Part shown: positions 17,382 through 26,303 of the stretch, piece by piece
Position numbering within the stretch: the stretch's first letter is position 1
Layout: the number at the start of each line of letters is the position of its first letter
Assembly (NCBI GenBank): GCA_964599095.1
Contig: CAZREB010000024.1
Coordinates: 3,828-67,827 of the forward strand
Direction: 5' to 3'
DNA length: 64,000 nucleotides
Source: SZAS-79 sp964599095
GTDB lineage: Bacteria; Pseudomonadota; Gammaproteobacteria; Burkholderiales; SG8-39
Notes under the pieces: generated by a model
The model's input: the letters and a program-made list of their open reading frames with translations, nothing else
Databases searched by the model: none
Told to the model about the DNA's origin: nothing
Translations under genes and position numbers: made by a program

Positions 17382-17983
17382 GCAGGCTCCTTCACCGGGG
17401 GTTCTTTCGGTGGTTTGGGTTTGGTGTGCAGTTTATGCATCGCGCGTTCTACCTCGCCTTCAATCGCAAGGGGCAGGATTTCGAGCGCGCGATCGATGGT
17501 TTCCTCGATCGCTTCGCGGTCGAGCTTTGAGGGTTTGCTCAATACGTAGTCGGCGACCACGTCGCGGTCCCCGGGATGGCCGATGCCGAACCGCAGGCGC
17601 CAGAAATCGTTGGTGCCAAGGTGCGCGGCGATGTCCTTCAGGCCGTTATGGCCGCCGACGCCGCCACCGAGCTTCATCTTCACTACGCCCGGCAGGAAAT
17701 CGAGTTCGTCGTGCGCGACGAGGATCTCGCCCGGTGCGATCTTGAAGAAACCAGCCAGCGCAGCGACCGACTTGCCCGACAGGTTCATGAATGTGGTCGG
17801 TACGAGCAGCCAGGCGCCGGAGCCTTCGTCGCGTCCGGCAAGGCCGTAATACTTGCCTTCCTTCCTGAGCGCGACATGTCTGATGCCCGCAAACCGCTCA
17901 ACCAGCCATTGACCCGCGTTATGCCGCGTACCTTCGTACTCCTTGCCCGGATTGCCTAGACCGACGATGAGACGGATAGCCAT
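17378..17983 (-). CDS. pth: Peptidyl-tRNA hydrolase
   Basis: A 201-residue enzyme that releases peptides from peptidyl-tRNA that has dropped off the ribosome. The conserved features are present: GLGNPGKEYEGTRHNAG with the catalytic His at 21, KPTTFMNLSG represented by VPTTFMNLSG, and HDELDF with its Asp. The N-terminus MAIRLIVGLGNPG is canonical. The last four bases overlap ychF. A hairpin terminator separates it from rplY, so some transcripts probably end between the two. Confidence 0.98.
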   Translation of the reverse strand: MAIRLIVGLGNPGKEYEGTRHNAGQWLVERFAGIRHVALRKEGKYYGLAGRDEGSGAWLLVPTTFMNLSGKSVAALAGFFKIAPGEILVAHDELDFLPGVVKMKLGGGVGGHNGLKDIAAHLGTNDFWRLRFGIGHPGDRDVVADYVLSKPSKLDREAIEETIDRALEILPLAIEGEVERAMHKLHTKPKPPKEPPVKEPA

Positions 17984-17988
17984 GATTC

Positions 17989-18026
17989 AAAAAAAAAGCG
18001 GCAAGGACGGGTGCGCCCTTGCCGCT
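17989..18026 (-). terminator. Rho-independent terminator downstream of rplY
   Basis: A 10-base-pair stem, AGCGGCAAGG paired with CCTTGCCGCT at 17997-18026, with a 10-base loop. On the minus strand it is followed by nine T residues (plus-strand A run 17989-17997). It lies between rplY and pth, so it terminates or attenuates transcription coming from prs-rplY. A short T run on the other side could also serve plus-strand transcripts. Confidence 0.85.
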
Positions 18027-18043
18027 TTTCCTGAGCGCTTGGT

Positions 18044-18766
18044 TTACTTCTTGTCTTTCTTGTCGCCGCCAGCGGCTTTGGCACCGCCTTTCGCATCCGC
18101 GGCCTTGTCGCCTTCCTTGGCGGGCTCGGCCTGCTTGCTGGCCGGGACATCGCCTGCGGCCGGCGCGGCTGCAGCCGTGGCCTCTTCCTCCACGACCGCG
18201 AGCTGCGGCACCAGGACCGACACCACCACCGGGTTTTCCTTCTTGTGCAATACCGCCTCGACACCCTTGGGCAGCTTGATGTCCTTGGCATGCACCGAGT
18301 AACCCACCGTCGCGGCCGACAGGTCGATCTCGATGTACTCCGGCAGGTCGTCCGGCAGGCAGGTGATGTTGAGCTCGTTCAGCACGTGGCTGACGACACC
18401 GCCCTGCTCCTTGACCGCCGGCGACTGCTCGGCGTTGACGAAGTGCAGCGGCACCTTCATGTGGATCTTGCGGTCCTTGGCGACGCGCTGGAAATCGATG
18501 TGCTGCACCTGGAGCTTGAACGGGTGCATGTTGAAGGAGCGCAGCAGCACCGCCTCCTTCTGGCCTTCCAGGTCCAGCGTCAGGATCGACGCATGGAATG
18601 CTTCGCGCGAAAGGTTCTGCGCAAGCTCCTTGTGGTCGAGCTCGATGTTTACCGGCTCCGAGTTCCCACCGTACACGATGCCGGGCACTTTCCCGGCATT
18701 GCGCAGGCGGCGGCTCGCACCCGTTCCCTGCTTCTCGCGCCGCTTGGCGCTGACTTCGATCTTCAT
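18044..18766 (-). CDS. rplY: 50S ribosomal protein L25/general stress protein Ctc
   Basis: A 240-residue L25 of the long, CTC type: an N-terminal 5S rRNA-binding domain (about residues 1-95, starting MKIEVSAKRREKQGTGASRR) and a C-terminal beta domain. It ends in an Ala/Lys-rich low-complexity tail of about 50 residues (AAAAPAAGDVPASKQAEPAK and on to DKKDKK). It sits between prs and pth, the usual position in betaproteobacteria, and is followed by a strong terminator. Confidence 0.97.
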   Translation of the reverse strand: MKIEVSAKRREKQGTGASRRLRNAGKVPGIVYGGNSEPVNIELDHKELAQNLSREAFHASILTLDLEGQKEAVLLRSFNMHPFKLQVQHIDFQRVAKDRKIHMKVPLHFVNAEQSPAVKEQGGVVSHVLNELNITCLPDDLPEYIEIDLSAATVGYSVHAKDIKLPKGVEAVLHKKENPVVVSVLVPQLAVVEEEATAAAAPAAGDVPASKQAEPAKEGDKAADAKGGAKAAGGDKKDKK

Positions 18767-18822
18767 GGACTGCTCCTAAAGTTACGCGGCCCGCGACCAG
18801 GCACACGTTTGCTGCAAAAAAA

Positions 18823-19794
18823 CTATTCTACGAACAGCGAGCTCACCGAATCCTCGCTGAAAATCCTGAATATCGTCTCCGCCAGCAGGCCCGCCACCGA
18901 CAACTGCCGGATCTTCTGGCAGGCCCGCGCGTCCTCGCGCAGCGGGATCGTGTCGGTGACCACCAGCTCGTCCATGTCCGATTCCGCGATCCGCGCCACC
19001 GCGCCGCCCGAGAGCACCGCATGCGTGCAATACGCAACCACCTTCGTGGCGCCTTCTGCCTTCAGCACCTGCGCGGCCTTGCACAGCGTGCCCGCGGTGT
19101 CGACCATGTCGTCCATGATCACGCACGTACGGCCCTGTACTTCGCCGATGATGTTCATGACTTCCGAAACATTCGCCTTCGGCCGGCGCTTGTCGATGAT
19201 CGCCAGGTCGGATTCGAGCCGCTTGGCCAGCGCCCTCGCCCTGACCACGCCGCCCACATCGGGCGACACGACGATCAGGTTGTCGTACCGCTGCTTCCAG
19301 ACGTCGCCGAGCAACACCGGCGCCGCGTAAATATTGTCGACTGGGATGTCGAAGAACCCCTGGATCTGGTCGGCGTGCAGGTCCATCGTCAGCACGCGCG
19401 CCACGCCCACCGCGGTCAGCATGTTCGCCACCACCTTGGCGCTGATCGCCACCCGTGCCGACCTCGGCCGGCGGTCCTGCCGCCCGTAGCCGAAATATGG
19501 GATCGCCGCGGTCACCCGGGCGGCCGACGAGCGCTTGAGCGCGTCGACCATCACCATCAGTTCCATCAGGCTGTCGTTGGTCGGCATGCACGTCGGCTGC
19601 AGCACGAACACGTCCTTGCCGCGGACGTTCTCCAGCAGCTCGACCATGACCTCGCCGTCCGAAAACTTGCCGACGATCGCGCGGCCCACGCCGATGTTCA
19701 GGTGCTTGACCACGTCCTGGGCGAGCTTCGGGTTGGCATTGCCCGTGAAGACCATCAGGCGATCCAGCGCCCTCGTCGGTATCAGGTTGGCCAT
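18823..19794 (-). CDS. prs: Ribose-phosphate pyrophosphokinase
   Basis: A 323-residue enzyme making PRPP from ribose 5-phosphate and ATP for nucleotide, His and Trp synthesis. It has the ATP/Mg region FVLQPTCMPTNDSLMELMVM, the flexible loop around YFGYGRQDRRPRSARVAISAK, and the PRPP-binding loop CVIMDDMVDTAGT. The length is close to the usual 315-320 residues. It follows tRNA-Gln on the same strand, so the tRNA is probably processed out of a common transcript. Confidence 0.98.
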   Translation of the reverse strand: MANLIPTRALDRLMVFTGNANPKLAQDVVKHLNIGVGRAIVGKFSDGEVMVELLENVRGKDVFVLQPTCMPTNDSLMELMVMVDALKRSSAARVTAAIPYFGYGRQDRRPRSARVAISAKVVANMLTAVGVARVLTMDLHADQIQGFFDIPVDNIYAAPVLLGDVWKQRYDNLIVVSPDVGGVVRARALAKRLESDLAIIDKRRPKANVSEVMNIIGEVQGRTCVIMDDMVDTAGTLCKAAQVLKAEGATKVVAYCTHAVLSGGAVARIAESDMDELVVTDTIPLREDARACQKIRQLSVAGLLAETIFRIFSEDSVSSLFVE

Positions 19795-19831
19795 GTCCTC
19801 GACTCGTGAGCCCGCTCTCAGAACTTAATGG

Positions 19832-19908
19832 TGGCTGGGGAGGAAGGATTCGAACCTTCGCATGCCGGAATCAAAATCCGGTGCCTTAACCAGCTTGGCG
19901 ACTCCCCA
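19832..19908 (-). tRNA. tRNA-Gln (anticodon UUG)
   Basis: A 77-base gene including an encoded CCA. The acceptor stem TGGGGAG pairs with CTCCCCA (plus-strand 19902-19908 and 19836-19842). The anticodon arm is CCGGA-TTTTGAT-TCCGG with anticodon TTG, and the T arm is AAGGTTCGAATCCTT. It lies between ispE and prs, as in many betaproteobacteria, and is probably co-transcribed with them. Confidence 0.97.
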
Positions 19909-19935
19909 AATCTTTTTTGCTGCCTACTGCCTGAT

Positions 19936-20793
19936 TCATGCGTCCGCGACCCACCCCCTGAGAGGATGCTCGTCGAGCCCGCGTGCAACGAATCCCCGCA
20001 TGCCCTCCGGCAATCCCGCTTCCACCGCCCGAGCTTCGGGTTCCGTGCCGTACGCGGCGAAAACACACGCCCCGGAACCCGTCATTCGCGCGTCGCCGTA
20101 CTGCAACAACCACTCCAGGTGCCTGGCGATTTCGGGATAAAGGGCGGTCGCGACCGGCTGCAAGTCGTTTTTCCCAAGACCCGGCAAAAAGGCCGGTATT
20201 CTGAGTGGTTTCGTATCCCGTGTCAACGCGGCTGAAGAGAAGATTTCTTTTGTAGATACCGAGACTTGCGGTGTCAGGACGAGGTACCAGGCCGGGGGTA
20301 GCGAAAGCGGTGCGAGGCGCTCGCCCACCCCTTCGCCGAAAGCGGTCCTGCCGAACACGAAGACCGGTACGTCGGCGCCCAGCCCGAGGCCGATGTCCAT
20401 CAGCTGCCGGCGGTTGAATCCGAGATTCCAGGCCCGGTTGAGGACGATCAGGACCGTCGCCGCGTCCGAGGAGCCGCCACCGAGCCCGCCGCCGATCGGC
20501 AGGTGCTTCCTGAGACCGATGTCCGCGCCGAGGCGCCCGGCAGCAGATCCGAGAAGGGGGCGGGCCCGCTCTCGCAGCGCATGTGCCGCCCTCAGGCAAA
20601 GGTCGGAAACCTCGTCCACGCCCGGCGTTTCGTCCACGCGGCGGATGATGCCGTCCTCCCGGATCTCCACGCCGACCTCGTCACACCTGTCGATCAGGCG
20701 AAACACGGTCTGCAACAGGTGATACCCGTCCGGCCTGCGGCCGAGCACGTGCAGGAAGAGGTTCAGCTTCGCGGGCGCAGGATGCCATTCCAT
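19936..20793 (-). CDS. ispE: 4-diphosphocytidyl-2-C-methyl-D-erythritol kinase
   Basis: A 285-residue GHMP kinase of the MEP isoprenoid pathway. The start MEWHPAPAKLNLFLHVLGRR (ATG 20793) is canonical and places the gene 17 bases after lolB; an ATG 45 bases upstream would overlap lolB with unrelated residues. The GHMP ATP loop PIGGGLGGGSSDAA and the C-terminal GSGACVFA motif are present. The C-terminus is followed 27 bases later by tRNA-Gln on the same strand. Confidence 0.97.
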   Translation of the reverse strand: MEWHPAPAKLNLFLHVLGRRPDGYHLLQTVFRLIDRCDEVGVEIREDGIIRRVDETPGVDEVSDLCLRAAHALRERARPLLGSAAGRLGADIGLRKHLPIGGGLGGGSSDAATVLIVLNRAWNLGFNRRQLMDIGLGLGADVPVFVFGRTAFGEGVGERLAPLSLPPAWYLVLTPQVSVSTKEIFSSAALTRDTKPLRIPAFLPGLGKNDLQPVATALYPEIARHLEWLLQYGDARMTGSGACVFAAYGTEPEARAVEAGLPEGMRGFVARGLDEHPLRGWVADA

Positions 20794-20810
20794 GTCTTGT
20801 CTCCGGCCGT

Positions 20811-21380
20811 TCAGCGCGGTTGCGCGCCGGCCTTCCACTCGTGGATGGCGAGCCGCAATTCGAGGCCCGGGTAGAAAAGCCTGAGGCGCGAGGGCAGCCC
20901 GTCGGCACGATACTCCTGGTATTCGACATGCCAGCCGTGCTGGTCAAGCGAAGCGAGCCGGCCTTCCGGGTCGCGTATCGCTCCGGCCGACGGGCCATCG
21001 GCGGCTCGGCCGCGCACCCAGTCGGCGAGGCCTGTGATCGGGATCCGGAATCCGAGCACCTGCTCGGTCAGGGCCTCGGCATCGGTGGCGCGATAGTCGC
21101 GCGGTTCGCTGGTGGTAAGCACGAATTCGCCGCCGTTACGCACCAGCCGGGCCACGCTCGACCCCACGGGCGTGGTGATCAGGAGTTCGTCCGATTCGCG
21201 CGAATGCCGCCAAGCGACGTTGCCGCTGGCCGCCTCGTCCTTGTAGCGGCTGGCAATCCGTCCGGCAAGTTCGAATTCGACGTCCTCCTGCGCCTCCAGC
21301 GGCCGCAGTTCCGCGCACCCGGTGACCGCAAGGACGGCCAGGACAACGAGCACGCGAATGGTGGGCCTCACGGTGGACAC
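20811..21380 (-). CDS. lolB: Outer-membrane lipoprotein insertion protein LolB
   Basis: A 189-residue lipoprotein that receives lipoproteins from LolA and inserts them into the outer membrane. The N-terminal signal VLVVLAVLAVTGC carries a lipobox with the lipidated Cys. The body shows the LolB pattern: FELAGRIASRYKDEAASGN, LITTPVGSSVARL and WVRGRAADG. No ATG is available; GTG 21380 or GTG 21371 are the likely starts and no strong ribosome site decides between them. The position between a TPR protein gene and ispE is the standard one. Confidence 0.9.
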   Translation of the reverse strand: MSTVRPTIRVLVVLAVLAVTGCAELRPLEAQEDVEFELAGRIASRYKDEAASGNVAWRHSRESDELLITTPVGSSVARLVRNGGEFVLTTSEPRDYRATDAEALTEQVLGFRIPITGLADWVRGRAADGPSAGAIRDPEGRLASLDQHGWHVEYQEYRADGLPSRLRLFYPGLELRLAIHEWKAGAQPR

Positions 21381-21420
21381 GCAGTAGTCAGGGGAATCCA
21401 ACGCAACGCGCGCGGGCGCG

Positions 21421-23244
21421 TCAGGGCTTGAAGCGCTTGATGGTCTTTTGCAGCGCTTCGTTCTCGGGCGCGTTCTTGAGCGCATCCTGCCAGATCCGCT
21501 CGGCCTCGGCGCGCTCGCCGGACACCCACAGCACTTCCCCGAGATGGGCACCGATCTCGCCGTCGGGCCGGCCCTTGTAGGCGCGGCGCAGGTTCTCGAG
21601 CGCGCGCGGGAGATCGCCCATGCGGTAGTACGTCCAGCCCATGCTGTCGACGATGTACAGGTCCTGCGGCGCGAGGGCCATGGCCTTCTCGATCAGCTTC
21701 TTGGCTTCGTCCAGGCGCACGTTGCGGTCGGCAAACGAATAGCCGAGCGCGTTGTACGCATGTGCGTGGTCCGGCCGGAGCTTGATCAATTTCGTCAGGT
21801 CGGCCTCGAGGATGTCGTAGCGCTCGAGTTTCTCGGCGGTGAGTGCGCGGTCGTAAAGGAGGTCGGGTTGGTCGGGCTGCGAGGCGAGCGCATTGTCGAG
21901 CACCTTGAAGGCTTCGGCGTTCTGGTTCACCTCGCGCAGCAACTGGGCCTCGGCAATCAGCATCTGGGTCTTCTGTTCGCCGGCATCGACCTTGCGAAGG
22001 TAGGCGCGCGCCTCGTCGAGCTTGCCCTGCCTGGAGAGGATCTGTGCGTAGCGAAGGCGCGACGGGATGAATTGCTCCCCCGACTCGATCTGCGAATACC
22101 ACTTGAGCGCGCCGGGAAGGTCCTTCCTTTCTTCCGCAACCTGGCCGAGCGTGAAGCGCACGCCGTTCTTGTCGCGGAACCGCATGTCGAGCAGCCGGCT
22201 CAGGTATTTCTCGCCCAGTTCGTAGTCCTTGAGCTGTACCGAAAGAAGGCCGACCGCGTACAGGACGTCGGCATCGCCGGCATTCTGGTCGATGAGCGCC
22301 TGGAACTGCGCGCGCGCTTCGGGGACCTTCTTGTCGAGCACCAGCAGGCGCGCGTAGTTGAGCCCCGCCTCGCGCGAACCCGGGAACTTGGCGAGGTAAG
22401 CCGCGAGCCGCGCCTGGGCTTCCTGGGGCGATTTCTGCTGCAGCAGCTGCGCTTCGAATACGGCGGGCAGGTCCCAGTCCGGCTTCAACTCGCCGGCCCG
22501 GCGCACCTCTTCGAGCGCAAGGTCGTCGTTGTCCGCATTCGAGGCGGCCTGCGCGACGGCAAAATGCGCCTGCGGCAGCGAAGGAAACGACCCGGCCAGC
22601 TTTCTCACGATCTCCAGGTTGGTCGACCTGTCGGGATTCTGGGCGAGGAATCGATTGATCTGCATGAAGCCGTTCGCCGCAGTCATTTCGTTGCTCGAGA
22701 ACAGCTTCATCAGGTAGGGCTCGGCCTCCGCGACGCGGCGCGCGCCGATGAGCAGCCGGCTGAGCGTCTGCGCCGCCTGCAACGAGCCCGGCTCGACTTC
22801 GTACCAGATCCTCGCACCTTCGAGGGCAAGCGCCGGGAGGCGCGCGAAAGCGGCGACTTCGGTGGCACGCCGCGCGATACGCGGATCCCGGGTGCGCTTG
22901 GCAAGCTCGATGTACGTCTGCGCCGCGTAGCCGGCGTCGTTCCTTTGCGCGGCGATCTCGGCGAGCAACAGTCCGAGGAGGACCGGCTCGGTCAGGTCCT
23001 GCTTCGGCAGCGTTGGGTCGTCCTGCCTGGGCGCAGCGGCCGTGACCACGGGCGCCGACTGGTCGTCGTCGTCGTCATCGCCGTCCTTGGCGCTCGGCTG
23101 GGCGAGGGCACCGGCCGCAAACGCGAAGGCGACGATCGCGGCGGTCAGGCGAAAGGCATTCGGCGGCAAGCGCAAGACGCGCAGGAGGGGTTGAATCAAC
23201 ACAGGACGGAGAAGGGGCGCGACTTGCTGTCGGTCACGGGTCAT
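21421..23244 (-). CDS. Tetratricopeptide repeat protein, exported
   Basis: A 607-residue protein from ATG 23244, with a hydrophobic signal segment around residues 28-49 ending ALAQPS, then an acidic run of six Asp residues (DGDDDDDDQSA). The rest is a helical solenoid of TPR-like repeats, clearest in the C-terminal third, for example AYNALGYSFADRNVRLDEA, YIVDSMGWTYYRMGDLPRAL and EIGAHLGEVLW. Such proteins upstream of lolB are common in betaproteobacteria and are thought to act as periplasmic scaffolds, but the function is not established. It is divergent from mutM. Confidence 0.85.
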   Translation of the reverse strand: MTRDRQQVAPLLRPVLIQPLLRVLRLPPNAFRLTAAIVAFAFAAGALAQPSAKDGDDDDDDQSAPVVTAAAPRQDDPTLPKQDLTEPVLLGLLLAEIAAQRNDAGYAAQTYIELAKRTRDPRIARRATEVAAFARLPALALEGARIWYEVEPGSLQAAQTLSRLLIGARRVAEAEPYLMKLFSSNEMTAANGFMQINRFLAQNPDRSTNLEIVRKLAGSFPSLPQAHFAVAQAASNADNDDLALEEVRRAGELKPDWDLPAVFEAQLLQQKSPQEAQARLAAYLAKFPGSREAGLNYARLLVLDKKVPEARAQFQALIDQNAGDADVLYAVGLLSVQLKDYELGEKYLSRLLDMRFRDKNGVRFTLGQVAEERKDLPGALKWYSQIESGEQFIPSRLRYAQILSRQGKLDEARAYLRKVDAGEQKTQMLIAEAQLLREVNQNAEAFKVLDNALASQPDQPDLLYDRALTAEKLERYDILEADLTKLIKLRPDHAHAYNALGYSFADRNVRLDEAKKLIEKAMALAPQDLYIVDSMGWTYYRMGDLPRALENLRRAYKGRPDGEIGAHLGEVLWVSGERAEAERIWQDALKNAPENEALQKTIKRFKP

Positions 23245-23327
23245 ATTAGGTATATTTGCCGCTCCGCACAAGCGCGGACCACGCAATTGACCCGCGTTCG
23301 ACCGAGGGCGCGCCACAAAGTTCTGCC

Positions 23328-24137
23328 ATGCCCGAACTCCCCGAAGTCGAGATCACGCGCCGCGGGATCGAACCCCATCTCAAGGGTCGCAAGATCACCG
23401 GTGTCGAAGTGCGTGAACCCCGCCTGCGCTGGGCCGTTCCGGCCGAAGTCGGCAGGCTCGCCGGCTGCACGATCGCCTCGGTCAGGCGGCGCGGCAAATA
23501 TATCCTCCTGGACTGCGGGAAGGGTTCGCTGATCCTGCATCTGGGCATGTCCGGAAGCTTGCGGATCGTTCAGCCAGGCACCCTGCCTGCCAGGCACGAC
23601 CACTTCGACCTCGCGGTCGGGCCGCGCGTATTGCGATTGCGCGATCCGCGCCGCTTCGGCGCCGTGTTGTGGACGACGGGCAATCCGGAGGACCACAAGC
23701 TGCTTGCCGGGCTCGGCGTCGAGCCGCTCGCGCCCGCGTTCAACGCGAAGCTGTTGCATGCGCTGTCGCGCGGCCATCGCGTTGCCATCAAGCTCTTGCT
23801 GATGGACGCAAAGAAGGTTGTCGGGGTTGGCAATATCTACGCAAATGAAAGCCTCCATCGCGCCGGGATCCGGCCCGGCGCGCCGGCCGGGCGACTGTCG
23901 CTGCAGCGCTGCGCGAACCTGGTGACCGAAGTGAAGGCGACGCTCGAGGACGCCATCCGCGCAGGCGGATCGAGCCTGCGCGACTTCGTGCAGAGCGACG
24001 GCAGTTCGGGTTACGCCCAACAGAACTATTGGGTCTACGGCAGGACCGGCGAACCATGCCGGCGATGCGGCACGCCGATCAAGCGCGTGGTGATGGGACA
24101 GCGCGCGACGTTCTACTGTCCGACCTGCCAAAAATAG
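23328..24137 (+). CDS. mutM: Formamidopyrimidine-DNA glycosylase (Fpg)
   Basis: A 269-residue base-excision repair enzyme for 8-oxoguanine and formamidopyrimidines. The N-terminal catalytic proline and glutamate are in MPELPEVEITRRGI, the H2TH region is VGNIYANESLHRAGI, and the C-terminal zinc finger has the four cysteines in CRRCGTP and CPTC. The ATG at 23328 puts Pro at position 2, which catalysis requires, so this start is secure. It is divergent from the TPR gene and convergent with coaD across a tandem repeat. Confidence 0.98.
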   Translation: MPELPEVEITRRGIEPHLKGRKITGVEVREPRLRWAVPAEVGRLAGCTIASVRRRGKYILLDCGKGSLILHLGMSGSLRIVQPGTLPARHDHFDLAVGPRVLRLRDPRRFGAVLWTTGNPEDHKLLAGLGVEPLAPAFNAKLLHALSRGHRVAIKLLLMDAKKVVGVGNIYANESLHRAGIRPGAPAGRLSLQRCANLVTEVKATLEDAIRAGGSSLRDFVQSDGSSGYAQQNYWVYGRTGEPCRRCGTPIKRVVMGQRATFYCPTCQK

Positions 24138-24153
24138 CAACGGACGCCGCCTC

Positions 24154-24240
24154 CAGCCGACGCCCGCACGCGGCGCCTTTCAGCCGACGCCCGCACGCGG
24201 CGCCTTTCAGCCGACGCCCACACGCGGCGGCCTTCAGCCG
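24154..24240. repeat. 27-bp tandem repeat, three copies plus a partial
   Basis: Two identical 27-base units at 24154-24180 and 24181-24207, a third unit with a few differences at 24208-24234, and a short partial fourth copy. The unit begins CAGCCGACGCCCGCACG. It fills almost the whole gap between convergent mutM and coaD and runs to the coaD stop codon. The period is a multiple of three, so all copies stay in one reading frame. No hairpin with a T-run was seen. Confidence 0.95.
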
Positions 24241-24722
24241 CCGAGGGCCGTCACCTTTTCCCTGAGCTTGTCGCGCACCAGCGGGTGCACGAACTTCGAC
24301 ACGTCGCCGCCGAGCGTCGCGATCTCGCGCACCAGCGTCGCCGAGATGAACATGTGCTGTTCGGAGGGCGTGAGGAACACGGTCTCCACGTCCGGGTAGA
24401 GGTTGCGATTCATTCCCGCCAGCTGGAATTCGTATTCGAAGTCCGACACCGCGCGCAGTCCGCGCATGATCACGCGGGCGTCGTGCTCGTGGATGAACTT
24501 GATCAGCAGTCCGCTGAAGCCGACGACCTTCACGTTCTTGAGGTCCTTGAGCACTTCGCTCGCGATCTCGACTCGCTCGCTCAGCGTGAAGAAGGGCTTC
24601 TTTGCACGGCTGTCGGCGACGCCGACGATGACCGAACCGAAAATCACCGAGGCACGGCGGACCAGGTCCTCGTGCCCGCGCGTCAGGGGATCAAACGTCC
24701 CCGGATAGACCGCTCCGATCAT
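24234..24722 (-). CDS. coaD: Pantetheine-phosphate adenylyltransferase
   Basis: A 162-residue enzyme of coenzyme A synthesis that makes dephospho-CoA. The N-terminus MIGAVYPGTFDPLTRGH contains the nucleotidyltransferase TxGH motif, and the C-terminal ISATLVRE is the ISSTxVR motif with an Ala substitution. The ATG at 24722 overlaps the rsmD stop in an ATGA arrangement. The stop lies at the edge of the 27-bp repeat array. Confidence 0.98.
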   Translation of the reverse strand: MIGAVYPGTFDPLTRGHEDLVRRASVIFGSVIVGVADSRAKKPFFTLSERVEIASEVLKDLKNVKVVGFSGLLIKFIHEHDARVIMRGLRAVSDFEYEFQLAGMNRNLYPDVETVFLTPSEQHMFISATLVREIATLGGDVSKFVHPLVRDKLREKVTALGG

Positions 24723-25288
24723 TCGCTCCACTCCAGCAATTGAAAATTGACCTGCCCGGCATGCCCGCGCCTGAGTTCGCGCCATCCGCCCTTGTCGCCC
24801 GCCAGTTCCAGCGGCGCGGGCGCCTCGACATAGGCGCGCGCACCGCTCTTGAGCACGCGGGGCAGGCACCTGAGGACTTCGGGGAGCACATTCTGCCTGA
24901 AGGGGGGGTCGAGGAAAACCACGTCGAACCGCTCTTTCGCAGCGGAAAGGTAGGCCAAGGCGTCACCGGGAACGATGTCGAGCATCGAAGCCGAGAGACG
25001 CATTGCATTGTCGCGCAACGCGGCCACCGCCCGCGGGTCCCGCTCGACGAGCACCACGCGCGCCGCCCCGCGGGAAGCGGCCTCGAAACCGAGTGCACCG
25101 CTGCCTGCAAAAAGGTCCAGGCACACGAGCCCGTGCAGGTCCTGCCCGAGCCAGTTGAACACCGTCTCGCGCACCCGGTCCGGTGTCGGCCGCAGGTCGA
25201 CGGCTTCGGGGAAGCGCAACACGCTCCTTTTCAAGGTCCCGCCTATGATGCGCACGCGGCCGGGGGAAGCTTTGCTCGATTTCGCCAA
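24719..25288 (-). CDS. rsmD: 16S rRNA (guanine(966)-N(2))-methyltransferase
   Basis: A 189-residue SAM-dependent methyltransferase acting on the 30S head. The N-terminus RVRIIGGTLKRSVLRFP, the SAM motif I LDLFAGSGALGFEAASRG and the catalytic DPPF (FDVVFLDPPF) are all present. It overlaps coaD by four bases, the usual rsmD-coaD pair, and is divergent from ftsY with a 64-base gap. Confidence 0.97.
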   Translation of the reverse strand: MAKSSKASPGRVRIIGGTLKRSVLRFPEAVDLRPTPDRVRETVFNWLGQDLHGLVCLDLFAGSGALGFEAASRGAARVVLVERDPRAVAALRDNAMRLSASMLDIVPGDALAYLSAAKERFDVVFLDPPFRQNVLPEVLRCLPRVLKSGARAYVEAPAPLELAGDKGGWRELRRGHAGQVNFQLLEWSE

Positions 25289-25352
25289 GGTCGGGGGATG
25301 CGTTTGCTAAAATGCCGACCTATCTTAGCGGCTTTCCCCGCCGCTCATCCCA

Positions 25353-26303
25353 ATGTTCGGCTTCCCCAAAAAAACTCCGCAGGACACCCGCTCCTGGGCC
25401 GAGCGCCTCAAGTCGGGACTTTCGCGTACCCGCGACGCGATCGGCGGGCTGTTATCGCGCGGGAAAATCGACGACGCGCTTTACGACGACCTCGAATCGG
25501 TCCTGTTGCGGGCCGACTGCGGCGTCGAGGCCACGCACCGGATCCTCGACGCGCTGCGCGGCCGGGTGCGCAAGGAAGGCGTCACGGATGCGGTCGCGCT
25601 CAAGGCGCTCCTCAGGGATGAATTGCTCAGGCTGATTGCGCCGCTCGAAAGGCCCCTGCCGCTGTCGCGCGCAAAGCCCCTGGTGATCATGGTCGCGGGC
25701 GTAAACGGCGCAGGAAAGACGACATCGATCGGAAAGCTCGCGAAATATTTCCAGGGACGCGGAAAGACGGTGCTCCTCGCGGCAGGCGACACGTTCCGCG
25801 CCGCGGCCCGCGAACAATTGGTGGTCTGGGGCGAACGCAACAACATCACGGTGGTGGCGCAGCAATCGGGCGATCCGAGCGCCGTGATCTTCGATGCGGT
25901 CAGTGCCGCGATTGCACGCAACATCGACATCGTGATCGCCGACACGGCGGGCCGGCTGCCGACGCAGCTCCACCTGATGGACGAGATCCGGAAAGTGAAG
26001 CGCGTGATCGCCAAGGTGATGCCCGACGCGCCGCACGAGGTGATACTGGTGCTGGATGCGAATACCGGCCAGAACACGCTGAACCAGGTCAAGGCATTCG
26101 ACGACGCAGTGGGGTTGACCGGCCTGGTACTCACCAAGCTCGACGGGACCGCCAAGGGCGGCGTAGTGGCGGCGATCGCCAGTTCGCGCGCCAAGGAAGG
26201 CAAGGCGCAGCCGCTGCCCCTGTACTTCATCGGAGTCGGCGAAGGCATAGACGACTTGCGACCCTTCAGCGCGCGCGATTTCGTCGAGGCGCTCGTTGAT
26301 TAG
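25353..26303 (+). CDS. ftsY: Signal recognition particle receptor FtsY
   Basis: A 316-residue SRP GTPase that docks ribosome-SRP complexes at the membrane. There is only a short N-terminal A domain before the NG domain, as in many betaproteobacteria. The motifs are GVNGAGKTTSIGKL (G1), DTAGR (G3) and TKLDGTAKGG (G4). The ATG MFGFPKKTPQ is the first in-frame start. Its stop overlaps the ftsE start by eight bases. Confidence 0.97.
   Translation: MFGFPKKTPQDTRSWAERLKSGLSRTRDAIGGLLSRGKIDDALYDDLESVLLRADCGVEATHRILDALRGRVRKEGVTDAVALKALLRDELLRLIAPLERPLPLSRAKPLVIMVAGVNGAGKTTSIGKLAKYFQGRGKTVLLAAGDTFRAAAREQLVVWGERNNITVVAQQSGDPSAVIFDAVSAAIARNIDIVIADTAGRLPTQLHLMDEIRKVKRVIAKVMPDAPHEVILVLDANTGQNTLNQVKAFDDAVGLTGLVLTKLDGTAKGGVVAAIASSRAKEGKAQPLPLYFIGVGEGIDDLRPFSARDFVEALVD

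Noticed and set aside
21448..23532. Plus-strand open frame of about 690 codons opposite the TPR gene
   Set aside because: Its composition is that of an antisense frame and it has no motif, whereas the minus-strand reading has a signal peptide and TPR repeats.
24154..24240. Repeat array as a CRISPR
   Set aside because: The units are directly abutting with no spacers and there are no cas genes.
24029..24265. Small open frame containing three SRRPHAAPF-type repeats
   Set aside because: It starts inside mutM in another frame and its repeats are simply the translation of the 27-bp DNA repeat; no ribosome site or homologue pattern supports it.
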